Assembly: GCF_000504245.1 (NCBI RefSeq)
Contig: NZ_KI632509.1
Span: 5,173,502-5,237,501 of the forward strand
Length of the DNA: 64,000 bases
Source: Haloechinothrix halophila YIM 93223
GTDB taxonomy: Bacteria > Actinomycetota > Actinomycetes > Mycobacteriales > Pseudonocardiaceae
Direction: 5' to 3'
Under the pieces are notes generated by a model, which saw only the letters and a program-made list of their open reading frames with translations, searched no databases and was not told where the DNA came from. Below are positions 1 through 8,104 of this stretch, piece after piece. The first letter of the stretch is position 1. Each line of letters starts with the position of its first letter. Made by a program: the position numbers and the translations under genes.

Positions 1-229
1 CCTCGGCGCCGGTCGCCACGACCTCGCCACACAGCTCAACGCCCGGTGTAAACGGCAACGACGGCTTGACCTGGTACTCGCCCCGGCACATCAGGACGTC
101 GGGGAAGTTCGCCGCGGCCCCGCGCACCCGCACCAGCAGCTGGGTCGGCGACGGTTCCGGCTGGTCGACGTCGACCAGCCGGAGCACCTTCTCCGGCTCG
201 CCCAGCTCGGCCACCTGCCATGCCTTCAT
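1..229 (-). CDS. Quinone oxidoreductase / zinc-type alcohol dehydrogenase family protein (N-terminal part)
   Basis: Only the first 76 codons are in the window; the gene runs off the left edge. The visible protein begins MKAWQVAELGEPEKVL and contains the GroES-like start of the medium-chain reductase family, including AAANFPDVLMCRGEY and PFTPGVELCGEV. This pattern is typical of NADPH:quinone oxidoreductase-like enzymes that reduce enones or acyl intermediates with NAD(P)H. The ATG overlaps the stop of the upstream SDR gene as ATGA, so the two are translationally coupled and belong to one operon with the gene beyond it. The substrate cannot be told from this fragment. Confidence 0.85.
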   Translation of the reverse strand, partial: MKAWQVAELGEPEKVLRLVDVDQPEPSPTQLLVRVRGAAANFPDVLMCRGEYQVKPSLPFTPGVELCGEVVATGAE

Positions 230-1008
230 CGCTGACCTCCCGCGTCGTCGAATCCTCGCTGCAGTTCGCGCATCGCCGCATGCCACTTCTCCGGCTTCGC
301 GGCTCGGTACGCGTAGTACTTGGCCGCCTCGGGGTGCGGCAGGACGAGGAATGATCCGTCCGTCATGCCCTGCCACAGCGAGTCGGCGACCTGTTCCGGG
401 GTGAGCGCGGTGTCCTGGCTGAGCATGTCCTTGAACACGCCCGAGTCGTCCAGCATCTGGGTCTGTACCCCTTGTGGACAGACACAGTGGACGGCGATCC
501 CCCGATGTCCATACGTGACGGAGAGCCACTCCGCGAAAGCGACTGCTCCGTGCTTGGTCACCGAGTACGTCGGGCTGCCGAGCATCGTGAGCAATCCTGC
601 CGCCGACGCGGTCACCACGAAGGTGCCGCCGCCCGACTCCAGCCAGCCGGGCACCAGCCGTCGCGCTGCCCGCACGTGCGCCAGAGTGTTGACCTCGATG
701 GCCTTCGTCCAGTCCGACTCCGGCGCGTCCAGGCCAGCGCCGACGGCCACCCCCGCGTTCGCGCAGTAGACGTCGATCGCGCCGAGGTGGTCACGGGCGG
801 CGTCGATGAGCGCGCCGACGCCGTCGTCGCTCGCGGCGTCACCCGGCACAGCGTGTCCGTCTACTTCGGACGCCACGGTCATTGCGGCGTCGGCGTCGAT
901 GTCGTTGACGACGACCCGCGCGCCCTCGGCGGCGAACCGGTGCGCGAACGCGCGGCCGATACCGTGTCCCGCGCCGGTGATGACGACGCCCTTGCCTTGA
1001 ACATCCAT
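226..1008 (-). CDS. SDR family NAD(P)-dependent oxidoreductase
   Basis: A 260-residue classical short-chain dehydrogenase. The cofactor loop TGAGHGIG lies at residues 11-18, NAG near 84-86, and the catalytic Tyr148-x3-Lys152 pair (YSVTK) follows a Ser-rich strand. It probably interconverts a hydroxyl and a keto group using NAD(H) or NADP(H). An open frame extends further upstream, but MDVQGKGVVITG is the natural N-terminus and starts one base after the stop of the preceding SDR gene. The 3' end overlaps the quinone-reductase-like gene by four bases. Its position in an operon with another SDR under a TetR gene suggests degradation of a lipid-like or acyl compound; that is inference. Confidence 0.9.
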   Translation of the reverse strand: MDVQGKGVVITGAGHGIGRAFAHRFAAEGARVVVNDIDADAAMTVASEVDGHAVPGDAASDDGVGALIDAARDHLGAIDVYCANAGVAVGAGLDAPESDWTKAIEVNTLAHVRAARRLVPGWLESGGGTFVVTASAAGLLTMLGSPTYSVTKHGAVAFAEWLSVTYGHRGIAVHCVCPQGVQTQMLDDSGVFKDMLSQDTALTPEQVADSLWQGMTDGSFLVLPHPEAAKYYAYRAAKPEKWHAAMRELQRGFDDAGGQR

Positions 1009-1009
1009 G

Positions 1010-1774
1010 TCAGACGCCACCGGTGAGGGTGACACCGCCATCGATGACGATCGTCTGGCCGGTGAGCCAGCCCGCGTCCTCCGACAGTAGGAAGGCCACC
1101 ACGCTGCCGATGTCCTCCGGGACGCCGAGGCGCTTGAGCGGATACGAGGCGGCGACCTCGCTCTCGCGACCCTCGTAGAGCGCGGAGGCGAACTGGGTCT
1201 TGACCACGGCGGGTGCGACACCGTTGACGCGGATGTCCGGGCCGAGCTCGACGGCCAGTTCCTCGGTGATGTGGGTGAGCATCGCCTTGCTCGCGCCGTA
1301 GAAGCCGATGCCGGGCGCGGGCTTCTGCCCTGCGACCGAGGAGACGTTGACGACCGCGCCGCCGTGTTCGCCGAGCCACGCCTTGTGCGCCTGCTGCGTC
1401 CATCCCAGCGCGGAGAGGCAGTTGACCTCGACGATCTTGCGCGCCGCGTCGAGGTCCAGCTCGATCAGCGGACCATAGACCGGGTTGATGCCCGCGTTGT
1501 TGACCAGCAGATCCAGGCTGCCGAAGGTCTCGATGGTGCGGCTGATCGCCTCGGCCTGGTGATCGGGGTCGTGTGCCTTGCCCGCGACCGCGATGGCGTT
1601 GTCCGCGCCGAGCTTCGCGACCGCCTCGCCGAGGGCCTCCTGCTTGCGCGCGGTGACACACACCTTGGCACCGTCGGCGACCAACCGTTCGGCGATGCCG
1701 AGCCCGATACCCCTGCTCGCTCCGGTCACTACCGCGACCTTGTCGCGGAACCTATCGCTGATGGCGTTCGGCAT
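1010..1774 (-). CDS. SDR family oxidoreductase
   Basis: A 254-residue short-chain dehydrogenase and first gene of the left-hand minus-strand operon. TGASRGIG is at residues 17-24, NNAG at 92-95, and the catalytic YGASK has Tyr159 and Lys163. The tail ends GGVTLTGGV, where family members close with a (D/N)GG-type segment. The start MPNAISDRF places the Rossmann strand normally; a longer frame toward 1861 would run through the operator region and is unlikely. Two palindromes at 1825-1857 lie just upstream, so expression is probably controlled by the divergent TetR protein. Substrate unknown. Confidence 0.9.
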   Translation of the reverse strand: MPNAISDRFRDKVAVVTGASRGIGLGIAERLVADGAKVCVTARKQEALGEAVAKLGADNAIAVAGKAHDPDHQAEAISRTIETFGSLDLLVNNAGINPVYGPLIELDLDAARKIVEVNCLSALGWTQQAHKAWLGEHGGAVVNVSSVAGQKPAPGIGFYGASKAMLTHITEELAVELGPDIRVNGVAPAVVKTQFASALYEGRESEVAASYPLKRLGVPEDIGSVVAFLLSEDAGWLTGQTIVIDGGVTLTGGV

Positions 1775-1824
1775 GGGCTGATCGTCCTTCCGTATGGTGC
1801 TGGGGACCCACCTGAGCTGCACGG

Positions 1825-1857
1825 CTAAGCGCTTGCTTAGTGGTAAGCGTTCGCTTA
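1825..1857. promoter_or_regulatory. Paired palindromic operators between SDR operon and TetR gene
   Basis: Two inverted repeats sit in the divergent intergenic region. CTAAGC-N4-GCTTAG is at 1825-1840 and TAAGCG-TT-CGCTTA at 1844-1857. Their centres are 18 bp apart and both share the AAGC/GCTT half-site. Such pairs are typical TetR-family sites, and the position suggests control of both the SDR operon and the tetR gene at 1922. The match to this particular protein is inferred. Confidence 0.7.
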
Positions 1858-1921
1858 GCATGCCGTAAGAACCGCACGCTCGTCAACACCCCTGACGGAA
1901 CCATCTGACGGGAGCAACGCC

Positions 1922-2554
1922 ATGCCCCCAGCCGCACGCGAGGACACGACGGAAGGAACGCCGCCCATGGCGGGTGCACAACCCAACGCACGCAGCCGTC
2001 TGGTCGACGCCGCGATCGAATCGTTCGCGGCGAAGGGCTTCCACGGCACGACGACGCGCGACATCGCGTCGGCTGCCGGAATGAGCCCCGCCGCGGTGTA
2101 CGTGCACCACAAGTCCAAGGAAGAGCTGCTGTATCTGATCTCCAAGGAAGGGCACGAGCGGACGTTACGACTGGTCGAGGACGGCATCGCCAGCTCGGCG
2201 GACCCGGTGGCGCAGCTGCGGGCTGTCATGCACGCGTTCGCGGCACACCACGCGCGCGGGCACACCGGTGCACGGATCGTGAACTACGAACTGGCCGCGC
2301 TCAACGACGAGCATCTCGCGGAGATCAGCGAGTATCGGCGCGCGATCGAGCGACGGATGCGCGACGTGGTGACGGCTGGGGTCACGGCGGGGGTCTTCGC
2401 GACGTCGAACCCCAGGATGACGGCGCTGGCGCTGTTGTCGCTTGGCATCGACGTGGCGCGCTGGTACCGCGACGAGGGCGACTGGTCACCAGAAGACATC
2501 GGCGACCACTACTGCGAACTGGCACTGCGAATGGTTGGCGCCGCCTCACCCTGA
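1922..2554 (+). CDS. TetR/AcrR family transcriptional regulator
   Basis: A 210-residue protein with an N-terminal TetR helix-turn-helix at about residues 35-70 (ARSRLVDAAIESFAAKGFHG followed by TTTRDIASAAGMSPAAVYVH) and a helical ligand-binding C-terminus. The ATG at 1922 is preceded by GGGAGC at a good distance. An internal ATG at 1967 also has GGAAGGA in front and would give a 195-residue protein, so the exact start is open. It is divergent from the SDR operon and separated from it by the paired palindromes, implying local repression. Effector ligand unknown; acyl-CoA-type ligands are common for this arrangement. Confidence 0.88.
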   Translation: MPPAAREDTTEGTPPMAGAQPNARSRLVDAAIESFAAKGFHGTTTRDIASAAGMSPAAVYVHHKSKEELLYLISKEGHERTLRLVEDGIASSADPVAQLRAVMHAFAAHHARGHTGARIVNYELAALNDEHLAEISEYRRAIERRMRDVVTAGVTAGVFATSNPRMTALALLSLGIDVARWYRDEGDWSPEDIGDHYCELALRMVGAASP

Positions 2555-2678
2555 CGCCGTGTCCGACACTCAGGACGCCGTGTCCGTCATTCGCGACGCC
2601 GTGTCATGCAGTCCCGACGCCGTGTCCCGCACTCACGACGTCATGTTCAACGCTCCGAACGCCGTATTGCGCATTCCC
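2553..2678 (+). repeat. Tandem array of six 21-nt repeats
   Basis: Six consecutive 21-base units start at 2553, 2574, 2595, 2616, 2637 and 2658 with no gaps. The first four begin GACGCCGTGTC and most end in an ACTC- or ATTC-like block; the last two are degenerate. The array starts on the stop codon of the TetR gene and runs up to the 3' end of the converging methyltransferase gene. The same unit, inverted, occurs at 3439-3501. Confidence 0.85.
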
Positions 2679-2687
2679 GACGCGGCC

Positions 2688-3317
2688 TTACTCCGGCTTG
2701 CGCGCGACCAACCGCTCGACCAAACCGAGCTTGAACCGCTGCACCCACTCAACGTCAAATCCGTGCGCCCGCACCTTGTGCAGCGGACGGCGCAGGAAAT
2801 GCTCCCCACCGAGTGGCACCGTGATGAGCTCCACCACCCACTGCACGCCGCGGACCAGGCGTGACGAGCCCTCGACGTGGTCCACCAGGATCACCGTGCC
2901 ACCTGGCCGCAACACCCGAACCATTTCGTCGACGGCAGCGTCCAGATCAGGGATCGCGCACAGCCCCAAGGTGCACACCACGGTGTCGAACGAGGCGTTG
3001 TCGAACGGCAGTTGCTGCGCGTTGGCCTGCCGCAGGTTGACCTCGCACCCGAGTTCGTCGGCTCGGGCACAGGCGAGGTCCAGCATCCGCTCGCTCAGGT
3101 CGATGCCGGTCAGCGTGACGTCGTCCGGATAGTGCGGGAGGTTCAGACCGGTGCCAATGGCGACCTCGAGCACCTCGCCGCGCGCCTGCGAGCATGCCCA
3201 TGCGCGGGAGTCGCCGAACAGCCGCTACTCCCACGCGGTCATCTCCTTGTCGTAGGTGCGCGACTTCTTGTCCCAGTACCGGTGCCACCGAGCGGTGCGT
3301 TCCGGTGCGTGCGTCAT
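2688..3317 (-). pseudogene. Class I SAM-dependent methyltransferase interrupted by an in-frame amber codon
   Basis: Read from ATG at 3317, the first 30 codons (MTHAPERTARWHRYWDKKSR, then TYDKEMTAWE) end at TAG, 3227-3225. The same frame then continues RLFGDSRAWACSQARGEVLE and through motif I (EVAIGTGLNLPHYP) to a normal end at 2688. Both parts belong to one methyltransferase of about 209 residues, and RLFGD directly follows the helix that the first part begins. One base change (GAG to TAG or similar) explains the break; no frameshift is needed. The larger downstream part might still be made from an internal GTG but would lack the N-terminal helix. AAGGGA precedes the 3317 start. The gene is flanked by inverted 21-nt repeat arrays. 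Confidence 0.8.
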
Positions 3318-3438
3318 GGGCGATCGTCCCTTCTGCTTGATTCCGGGCACCCAGCTCATCACCCGGAACGCCCAGGACGCATCAGGGTTTCCCCTGATCT
3401 GTCGCCGGCCCCGGATCAGGGACGTCGACCTCGACGCC

Positions 3439-3501
3439 ACGAGTGCACGACACAACGTCGAGACTGCACGACACAACGTCGGGAGTGCAGGACACGGCGC
3501 A
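3439..3501 (-). repeat. Array of three 21-nt repeats, inverted relative to 2553-2678
   Basis: Three 21-base units at 3439, 3460 and 3481 carry the shared block AGTGCA/ACTGCA followed by GGACAC- or CGACACA-type sequence. Read on the minus strand they match the unit of the 2553-2678 array (GACG-YY-GTGTC and a GCAGTC/GCACTC end). The two arrays therefore bracket the broken methyltransferase gene in inverted orientation. Confidence 0.8.
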
Positions 3502-3578
3502 CTGGCCCTGGCCGCGGCACATCGATGCGCGACGGACCTCACCCCAACGCCGGTTGCTTTCGTTCACCCGGATAGTTA

Positions 3579-3597
3579 AGTTTGGTGAGACGAAATT
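3579..3597. promoter_or_regulatory. Imperfect palindrome resembling a DtxR/MntR-family operator
   Basis: AGTTTGGTGAGACGAAATT shows dyad symmetry (TTT..T...A..AAA) over 19 bp, the length and shape of DtxR-family metalloregulator boxes. It lies about 30 bp upstream of the multicopper oxidase/ZIP operon. Control by an iron or manganese regulator is inferred only from shape and the function of the downstream genes. Confidence 0.4.
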
Positions 3598-3626
3598 CAG
3601 TCTCCGTCGTGAGGAATGGCCAGCTG

Positions 3627-4715
3627 ATGACCGTGCCAGAGTCGCCAGAGCACGACCACTCCCCGCCGTCGCGGCGCAAGTTCCTGCTGGGCGGTGCGCT
3701 CGCGGGCACCGCGGGGGCGGCGGCGCTGGGGATCGGCGGCGCGATGACGGCCTCCGCGGACAATGGCGGCCAGCCGGGCCACAGCGGCAGCCAGTCAGGC
3801 CATGCCCACGCCCACGGCGGCGGCGCGAAGGGCCCGACGTTCCGCATGGACAGCAGGGTCGACCACGACGCGAACGGCTTCCACCCCACCGACATCCTGC
3901 GGGATTTCGACTACGGCACGACGTCGCGCACCGAGGATGGCCGGGTACTGCGCGAGTGGGACGTCTACGCCACCGACGAAGAGATCGAGGTCGCGCCGGG
4001 CGTGACGTTCCCCGCCTGGACGTTCAACGGACGCATCCCCGGTCCCACGCTGCGCTGCACCGAGGGCGACCGGCTACGCGTGCGCTTCCACAACGGCTCG
4101 AAGCACCCGCACACCATGCACTTCCACGGCATGCATCCCGCCGAGATGGACGGCATCCCCGGCCTCGGCGCGGGCACGATCGAGCCGGGCGGCAGCACGG
4201 TGTACGAGTTCGACGCCGAACCGTTCGGCGTACACCTGTACCACTGCCACGTTGGGCCGTTGGCCGAACACATGGCGCGCGGGCTCTACGGGACGTTCAT
4301 CGTCGATCCGAAGCAGGGCCGCCCCGAGGCCGACGAGCAGGTCATGGTCATGCACGGCTTCAACACGACGTTCGACGGCGAGGGCAACCAGCTTTACGCC
4401 GTCAACGGCATCCCGTTCCACTACATGCACGAGCCGGTGCAGGTGAAGCTAGGCGAGCTGGTGCGGATTTACCTGGTCAACACACTGGAGTACGACCCGA
4501 TCAACAGTTTCCACGTGCACGGCAACTTCTTCGACTACTACCCCACCGGCACGCGGCTGGAACCGAGCGAGTTCACCGACACGATCATTCAGGGCCAGGG
4601 CCAGCGCGGCATCTGCGAGATGCGCTTCAAGTACCCCGGCAAGTACATGTTCCACGCGCACAAGACGGAGTTCGCCGAACTGGGCTGGATGGGTTTCTTC
4701 GAGGTGACCGAATGA
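3627..4715 (+). CDS. Tat-exported two-domain multicopper oxidase
   Basis: A 362-residue protein with a twin-arginine signal (SRRKFLLGGALAG, Arg16-Arg17) and a His-rich linker (HAHAHGGG). Copper ligands are clear: HTMHFHGMH at 162-170, HLYHCHVGPLAEHM at 203-216 (type 1 Cys/His/Met), NSFHVHGNF, and MFHAHKTEF near the C-terminus. It should oxidise a metal ion or small organic reductant with O2 outside the membrane. ATG 3627 has GAGGA upstream; an in-frame GTG at 3582 would only add a basic tail ahead of the Tat motif. The stop overlaps the ZIP gene as ATGA, so oxidation and metal transport are probably linked. Substrate is not fixed by sequence. Confidence 0.9.
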   Translation: MTVPESPEHDHSPPSRRKFLLGGALAGTAGAAALGIGGAMTASADNGGQPGHSGSQSGHAHAHGGGAKGPTFRMDSRVDHDANGFHPTDILRDFDYGTTSRTEDGRVLREWDVYATDEEIEVAPGVTFPAWTFNGRIPGPTLRCTEGDRLRVRFHNGSKHPHTMHFHGMHPAEMDGIPGLGAGTIEPGGSTVYEFDAEPFGVHLYHCHVGPLAEHMARGLYGTFIVDPKQGRPEADEQVMVMHGFNTTFDGEGNQLYAVNGIPFHYMHEPVQVKLGELVRIYLVNTLEYDPINSFHVHGNFFDYYPTGTRLEPSEFTDTIIQGQGQRGICEMRFKYPGKYMFHAHKTEFAELGWMGFFEVTE

Positions 4716-5878
4716 CAACAACGTCTAACCCCGTGCGCACCTGGGGCCCCGCGGTCGCCGTCGTCGCACTGATCGCCCTTGTCCTGACCGCGCTGGCGAT
4801 CTTCGGCGGCAACACGCTGCCCGACCGCACCGGCCCGCCTGCCGAAGAGTTGGCCGTCGAGCAGACCACCTTGACCCCGGGCACGATCACACTGACAGTG
4901 CGCAACACCGGCGCCGATCCCGTGCGGGTCGGACAGGTGTTTGTCAACGACGCCTACGTCGACTTCTCCGGCGGCGACACCGCGATCGACCGGTTCGGCA
5001 CCGAGAAGCTGCGGCTCGACTACCCGTGGCAGGCCGAGCAGCCGTATCACATCTCGATCCTGACGTCGACGGGCGCGGTGATCGAGCACGAGATCGACGC
5101 CGCGGTCGCCACCCCGCAGGCCGACGGCGGCTTCTTCGCGCTGATGACGCTGCTGGGCACGTATGTCGGCATCATCCCGGTGGTGCTGGGGATGCTGTTC
5201 CTCCCGACGTTGCGCCGCATCGGCAGCCGGGGCGTGCGGGTGCTGCTCGCGGTCACCGTGGGCCTGCTGGCGTTCCTGGCCATCGACGCCACCCTGGAAG
5301 GATTCGAGCTCGCCGAAGAAGCGGGCGGCGCGTTCGGCGGCCCAGCGCTGGTGGTGCTGGGCGCGTTGCTGGCGTTCCTGGCTCTCACCGCGCTGGACCA
5401 CCGGCTCAGCGGGGGCAACGCCGAACGCACCGGGCTTCGTCTCGCGTTGCTCATCGCCATCGGCATCGGCCTGCACAACCTCGGCGAAGGGCTGGCCATC
5501 GGCTCGGCCTACGCCGTCGGAGAACTGGCGCTCGGAGTGACGCTGGTCGTCGGCTTCGCCATCCACAACACCACAGAGGGCCTGGCGATCGTGTCGCCGT
5601 TGACGCAACGACGTCCCAGCCTCGTGCGACTGCTCGGGCTCGGCGTGATCGCGGGCGCACCGGCGATCCTCGGCGCACTGATCGGCGGCATGGTCACGAA
5701 CACCGAGCTGTCCAGCTTCCTGCTCGGCATCGGCGTCGGCGCGATCGCGCAGGTCATCGTGCAGCTCGTGCCCGCGGTGCGGGACAAGGCTGGGCGGTTG
5801 CTTGACCCGGCCACGGTCGGCGGCGCGACGGCTGGCTTGCTGGCGATGTACCTGACGGGGCTGCTGGTCACGGCCTGA
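4712..5878 (+). CDS. ZIP family metal transporter with extracytoplasmic N-terminal domain
   Basis: A 388-residue membrane protein. One N-terminal membrane segment (about residues 12-32) is followed by an exported beta-rich region of about 100 residues (LTPGTITLTVRNTGADPVRV) and then a block of transmembrane helices. The ZIP metal motifs HNLGEG (255-260) and HNTTEG (285-290) sit in adjacent helices. ZIP proteins move Zn, Fe or Mn into the cytosol. The upstream cupredoxin-like exported domain is an unusual addition and may interact with the coupled multicopper oxidase. Start ATG overlaps the oxidase stop. Confidence 0.9.
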   Translation: MTTTSNPVRTWGPAVAVVALIALVLTALAIFGGNTLPDRTGPPAEELAVEQTTLTPGTITLTVRNTGADPVRVGQVFVNDAYVDFSGGDTAIDRFGTEKLRLDYPWQAEQPYHISILTSTGAVIEHEIDAAVATPQADGGFFALMTLLGTYVGIIPVVLGMLFLPTLRRIGSRGVRVLLAVTVGLLAFLAIDATLEGFELAEEAGGAFGGPALVVLGALLAFLALTALDHRLSGGNAERTGLRLALLIAIGIGLHNLGEGLAIGSAYAVGELALGVTLVVGFAIHNTTEGLAIVSPLTQRRPSLVRLLGLGVIAGAPAILGALIGGMVTNTELSSFLLGIGVGAIAQVIVQLVPAVRDKAGRLLDPATVGGATAGLLAMYLTGLLVTA

Positions 5879-5884
5879 GCAGCG

Positions 5885-6634
5885 TCACCACCGCGCTGGC
5901 AGCGGTGTCCGCAAGCCGTCCGGGGCGGGGGCGCGCATCGCGACCTCGATGGCGCGATGGCGCGATGCGGCGCCCACCGCCTCCGCGACGAACGCGCGCA
6001 CCATCGCCGTCCAGTCAGCAGAGCGGCGCAGCATGGCGTGGCCGACGCCGCGCACCTCGAACCGGCCCAGTTCATCGGCGACCGGCCGCGCACGCTCGGC
6101 GTAGTCGAACGAGGCGCGTGGCATAGTCCAGCGGTCCCTATTGCCGTGCGCGATCAGCACCGATCGTCCAGCGAGCTGGGCCACCGGCTCGCGCGGCTCG
6201 ATCCACGGCGCTAGGGCACAGATCGCCGTGACGCCATCGGTGCCCGCGACCCGCAGCGCTGCCCTGGCGCCCATCGAGTGTCCGACAAGCACCACCGGCA
6301 CGCCGGGGTGAGCACTGCGCACCTCGGCTAGTGCCCAGCGGGCGTCGACAACGGCGTCCTGCACGGGTTCGTTCCAGCCGCGCAGCCGGTTGCGCAGCAG
6401 CCACACGGCGGCACCGCTGTCCCCTACCGCGCCGTGCAGCGCCTCGGCGATCGGGACCATTCGCCAGTACGACAGCTGGTGCTCGGACGTCGGGCGGCGG
6501 CTCGCGGCCTTGCCGCCATGCAGTACGAGGACCACGGCGGTGGTGGCGGCAGCGTTGGAGGCGGCGGGCAGCACCCGCAGTGACGGCCGGGCGATGACAG
6601 ACGGACCTTCGGCGGAGACGCGGTGTGTCGACAC
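5885..6634 (-). CDS. Alpha/beta hydrolase
   Basis: A 249-residue cytosolic hydrolase with no signal peptide. The oxyanion strand is VLVLHGGK; the nucleophile elbow GHSMGA has Ser120; the acid is probably Asp167 (HGNRDRW) and the base His199 (VGHAM). This is a complete triad. It converges with the ZIP gene, with six bases between stops. It may hydrolyse a short ester, but nothing nearby fixes the substrate. Confidence 0.85.
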   Translation of the reverse strand: MSTHRVSAEGPSVIARPSLRVLPAASNAAATTAVVLVLHGGKAASRRPTSEHQLSYWRMVPIAEALHGAVGDSGAAVWLLRNRLRGWNEPVQDAVVDARWALAEVRSAHPGVPVVLVGHSMGARAALRVAGTDGVTAICALAPWIEPREPVAQLAGRSVLIAHGNRDRWTMPRASFDYAERARPVADELGRFEVRGVGHAMLRRSADWTAMVRAFVAEAVGAASRHRAIEVAMRAPAPDGLRTPLPARW

Positions 6635-6757
6635 GTTTCTGATTCGGAGCCGTCAGCCGTCCGGTTGGGTGCACAGTGGTGTCATGACAGGAATGTGCAC
6701 CATGGCGTTTGCGTTGGCCAGGAGCATGACCACCCCTGCTGAATTCTGGCTTTCGCC

Positions 6758-8017
6758 GTGACAGTCCCCGACGTCACGACGCCCACGACCGCGGCGGTGC
6801 AGCGCAACACGATCCGCACGCTGGTCACGGGGCAAGCGCTCGGCGGGCTCGCCGTGACGTCGGGTGCCGCGGTGGCGGTCCTGCTGGCCGAGCAGATCCT
6901 CGGCTCGCCCGCGCTGGCGGGCCTCGCACAGACGGCGCAGGTCGTCGGGGCCGCGGGAGGCGCGTTCGTGCTCGCGCGGCTGATGAGCGCGCGGGGCAGG
7001 CGCGTCGGGCTGGTCACCGGCTACGGCATCGGGGCGCTGGGCACGGGGTTGTGCGTGCTCGCCGGCGTCATCTCGTCGTTCACCGCACTGCTGGCGGGCA
7101 CCTTCGCGCTCGGCTGGGCGACGGCGGCCAACAGCCAAGCCCGCTATGCCGCGACCGACCTGGCCGAGCCGGGCAGCCGGGCTCGCGCGCTCGCCACCGT
7201 CGTCTGGGCGACGACGCTCGGCGCGGTCGTCGGACCGAACCTCACCGGCCCAGGCGCCGCGGTGGCACGCTGGTTTGGCTTTCCGGAGATCACCGGCATC
7301 TTCGTGCTCGCGTTCGCCGCCGCCGCGGTGGGCACCGGCGTGCTGTGGCTGTTCCTGCGACCGGACCCATTGCTGCTCGCCCGCGAACACGCCGCGGCAC
7401 GCGGCGAGGACACGACGACGCGCGTCGGCCTGCGGCGGGTGTGGTCGGTGGTGTCCGTACGCCCGCAAGCCCTCGCGGCGATTGTCGCGATCGCGGTGTC
7501 ACACGGCGTGATGCTCTCGGTGATGGTGATGACCCCGGTGCACATGAACGACGGCGGCGCGGCCCTGACCGTGATCGGGTTCGTCATCAGTGTGCATGTG
7601 CTGGGGATGTTCGCGTTCTCGCCAGTGGTCGGCTGGCTGACGGACCGGCTGGGCCGCGCGCCGATGCTGGCGGCGGGGTCGGTACTGCTGCTGGCCGCCG
7701 TGACGCTGGCGGGCACCGCGCCCGAGGGCCACTCGGTCGCATTGACCGTGGGGCTGTTCCTGCTCGGGTTGGGGTGGTCGTGCAGCCTGATCGGGGGCTC
7801 CGCGCTGTTGGTCGACGTCGTGCCGTTCGCGGAGCGGCCCGCGACCCAGGGCGCGTCCGACCTGGTCATGGGCGTGTTCGCCGCCATAGCGGGCGTCGCG
7901 GGCGGCGCGGTCGTCGCGTTCTGGGGCTATGCCGTGCTCAACATCGCCGCGGGCGTGCTGGCATTGGTCGTCCTCGGCGCGGCCGTCGTCGCGCGAGTCC
8001 CGACACGTGGATCTTGA
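6758..8017 (+). CDS. MFS transporter
   Basis: A 419-residue protein with about twelve hydrophobic helices and the MFS loop pattern GWLTDRLGRAPM between helices of the second half. It starts at GTG 6758 (MTVPDVTTPTTAAVQRN). Family members export drugs or small metabolites in exchange for protons. It is divergent from the hydrolase at 5885, and its stop codon lies inside a strong hairpin (8006-8061). Substrate unknown. Confidence 0.88.
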   Translation: MTVPDVTTPTTAAVQRNTIRTLVTGQALGGLAVTSGAAVAVLLAEQILGSPALAGLAQTAQVVGAAGGAFVLARLMSARGRRVGLVTGYGIGALGTGLCVLAGVISSFTALLAGTFALGWATAANSQARYAATDLAEPGSRARALATVVWATTLGAVVGPNLTGPGAAVARWFGFPEITGIFVLAFAAAAVGTGVLWLFLRPDPLLLAREHAAARGEDTTTRVGLRRVWSVVSVRPQALAAIVAIAVSHGVMLSVMVMTPVHMNDGGAALTVIGFVISVHVLGMFAFSPVVGWLTDRLGRAPMLAAGSVLLLAAVTLAGTAPEGHSVALTVGLFLLGLGWSCSLIGGSALLVDVVPFAERPATQGASDLVMGVFAAIAGVAGGAVVAFWGYAVLNIAAGVLALVVLGAAVVARVPTRGS

Positions 8018-8061
8018 GGCGTTCTGGTTGCTATGACGACCATTTCGCCTCAAGATCCACG
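8006..8061. terminator. Strong hairpin at convergent gene ends
   Basis: CGTGGATCTTGAGGCG (8006-8021) and its exact complement (8046-8061) form a 16-bp perfect stem with a 24-nt loop. The left arm includes the MFS stop codon. It would end transcription of both the MFS gene and the converging FAD oxidoreductase gene. The loop has its own partial symmetry, as in dispersed intergenic palindromes. Confidence 0.75.
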
Positions 8062-8104
8062 CCCAGCCAGGCACACGACACCGCCCAGCCAGACGACAAC
8101 GCCC

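Larger units (their letters stand above)
3318..3626. other. Intergenic region with repeats and metal-regulator-like site
   Basis: About 310 bases separate the methyltransferase and multicopper oxidase genes. No credible coding frame is present. The region holds the inverted 21-nt repeat array (3439-3501) and, just before the oxidase gene, an A/T-richer palindromic stretch (3579-3597) that probably marks its promoter. Confidence 0.6.

Noticed and set aside
2553-2678. CRISPR array
   Set aside because: Units are 21 nt head-to-tail without unique spacers, and no cas gene is present.
3225-3288. Frameshift in the methyltransferase gene
   Set aside because: Codon-by-codon reading shows that the frame is unchanged on both sides of the TAG, so it is a nonsense codon and not an indel.
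3382-3567. Small ORF through the 21-nt repeats with VVSC-type peptide repeats
   Set aside because: The peptide periodicity only reflects the 21-nt DNA period; there is no ribosome-binding site or conservation argument.
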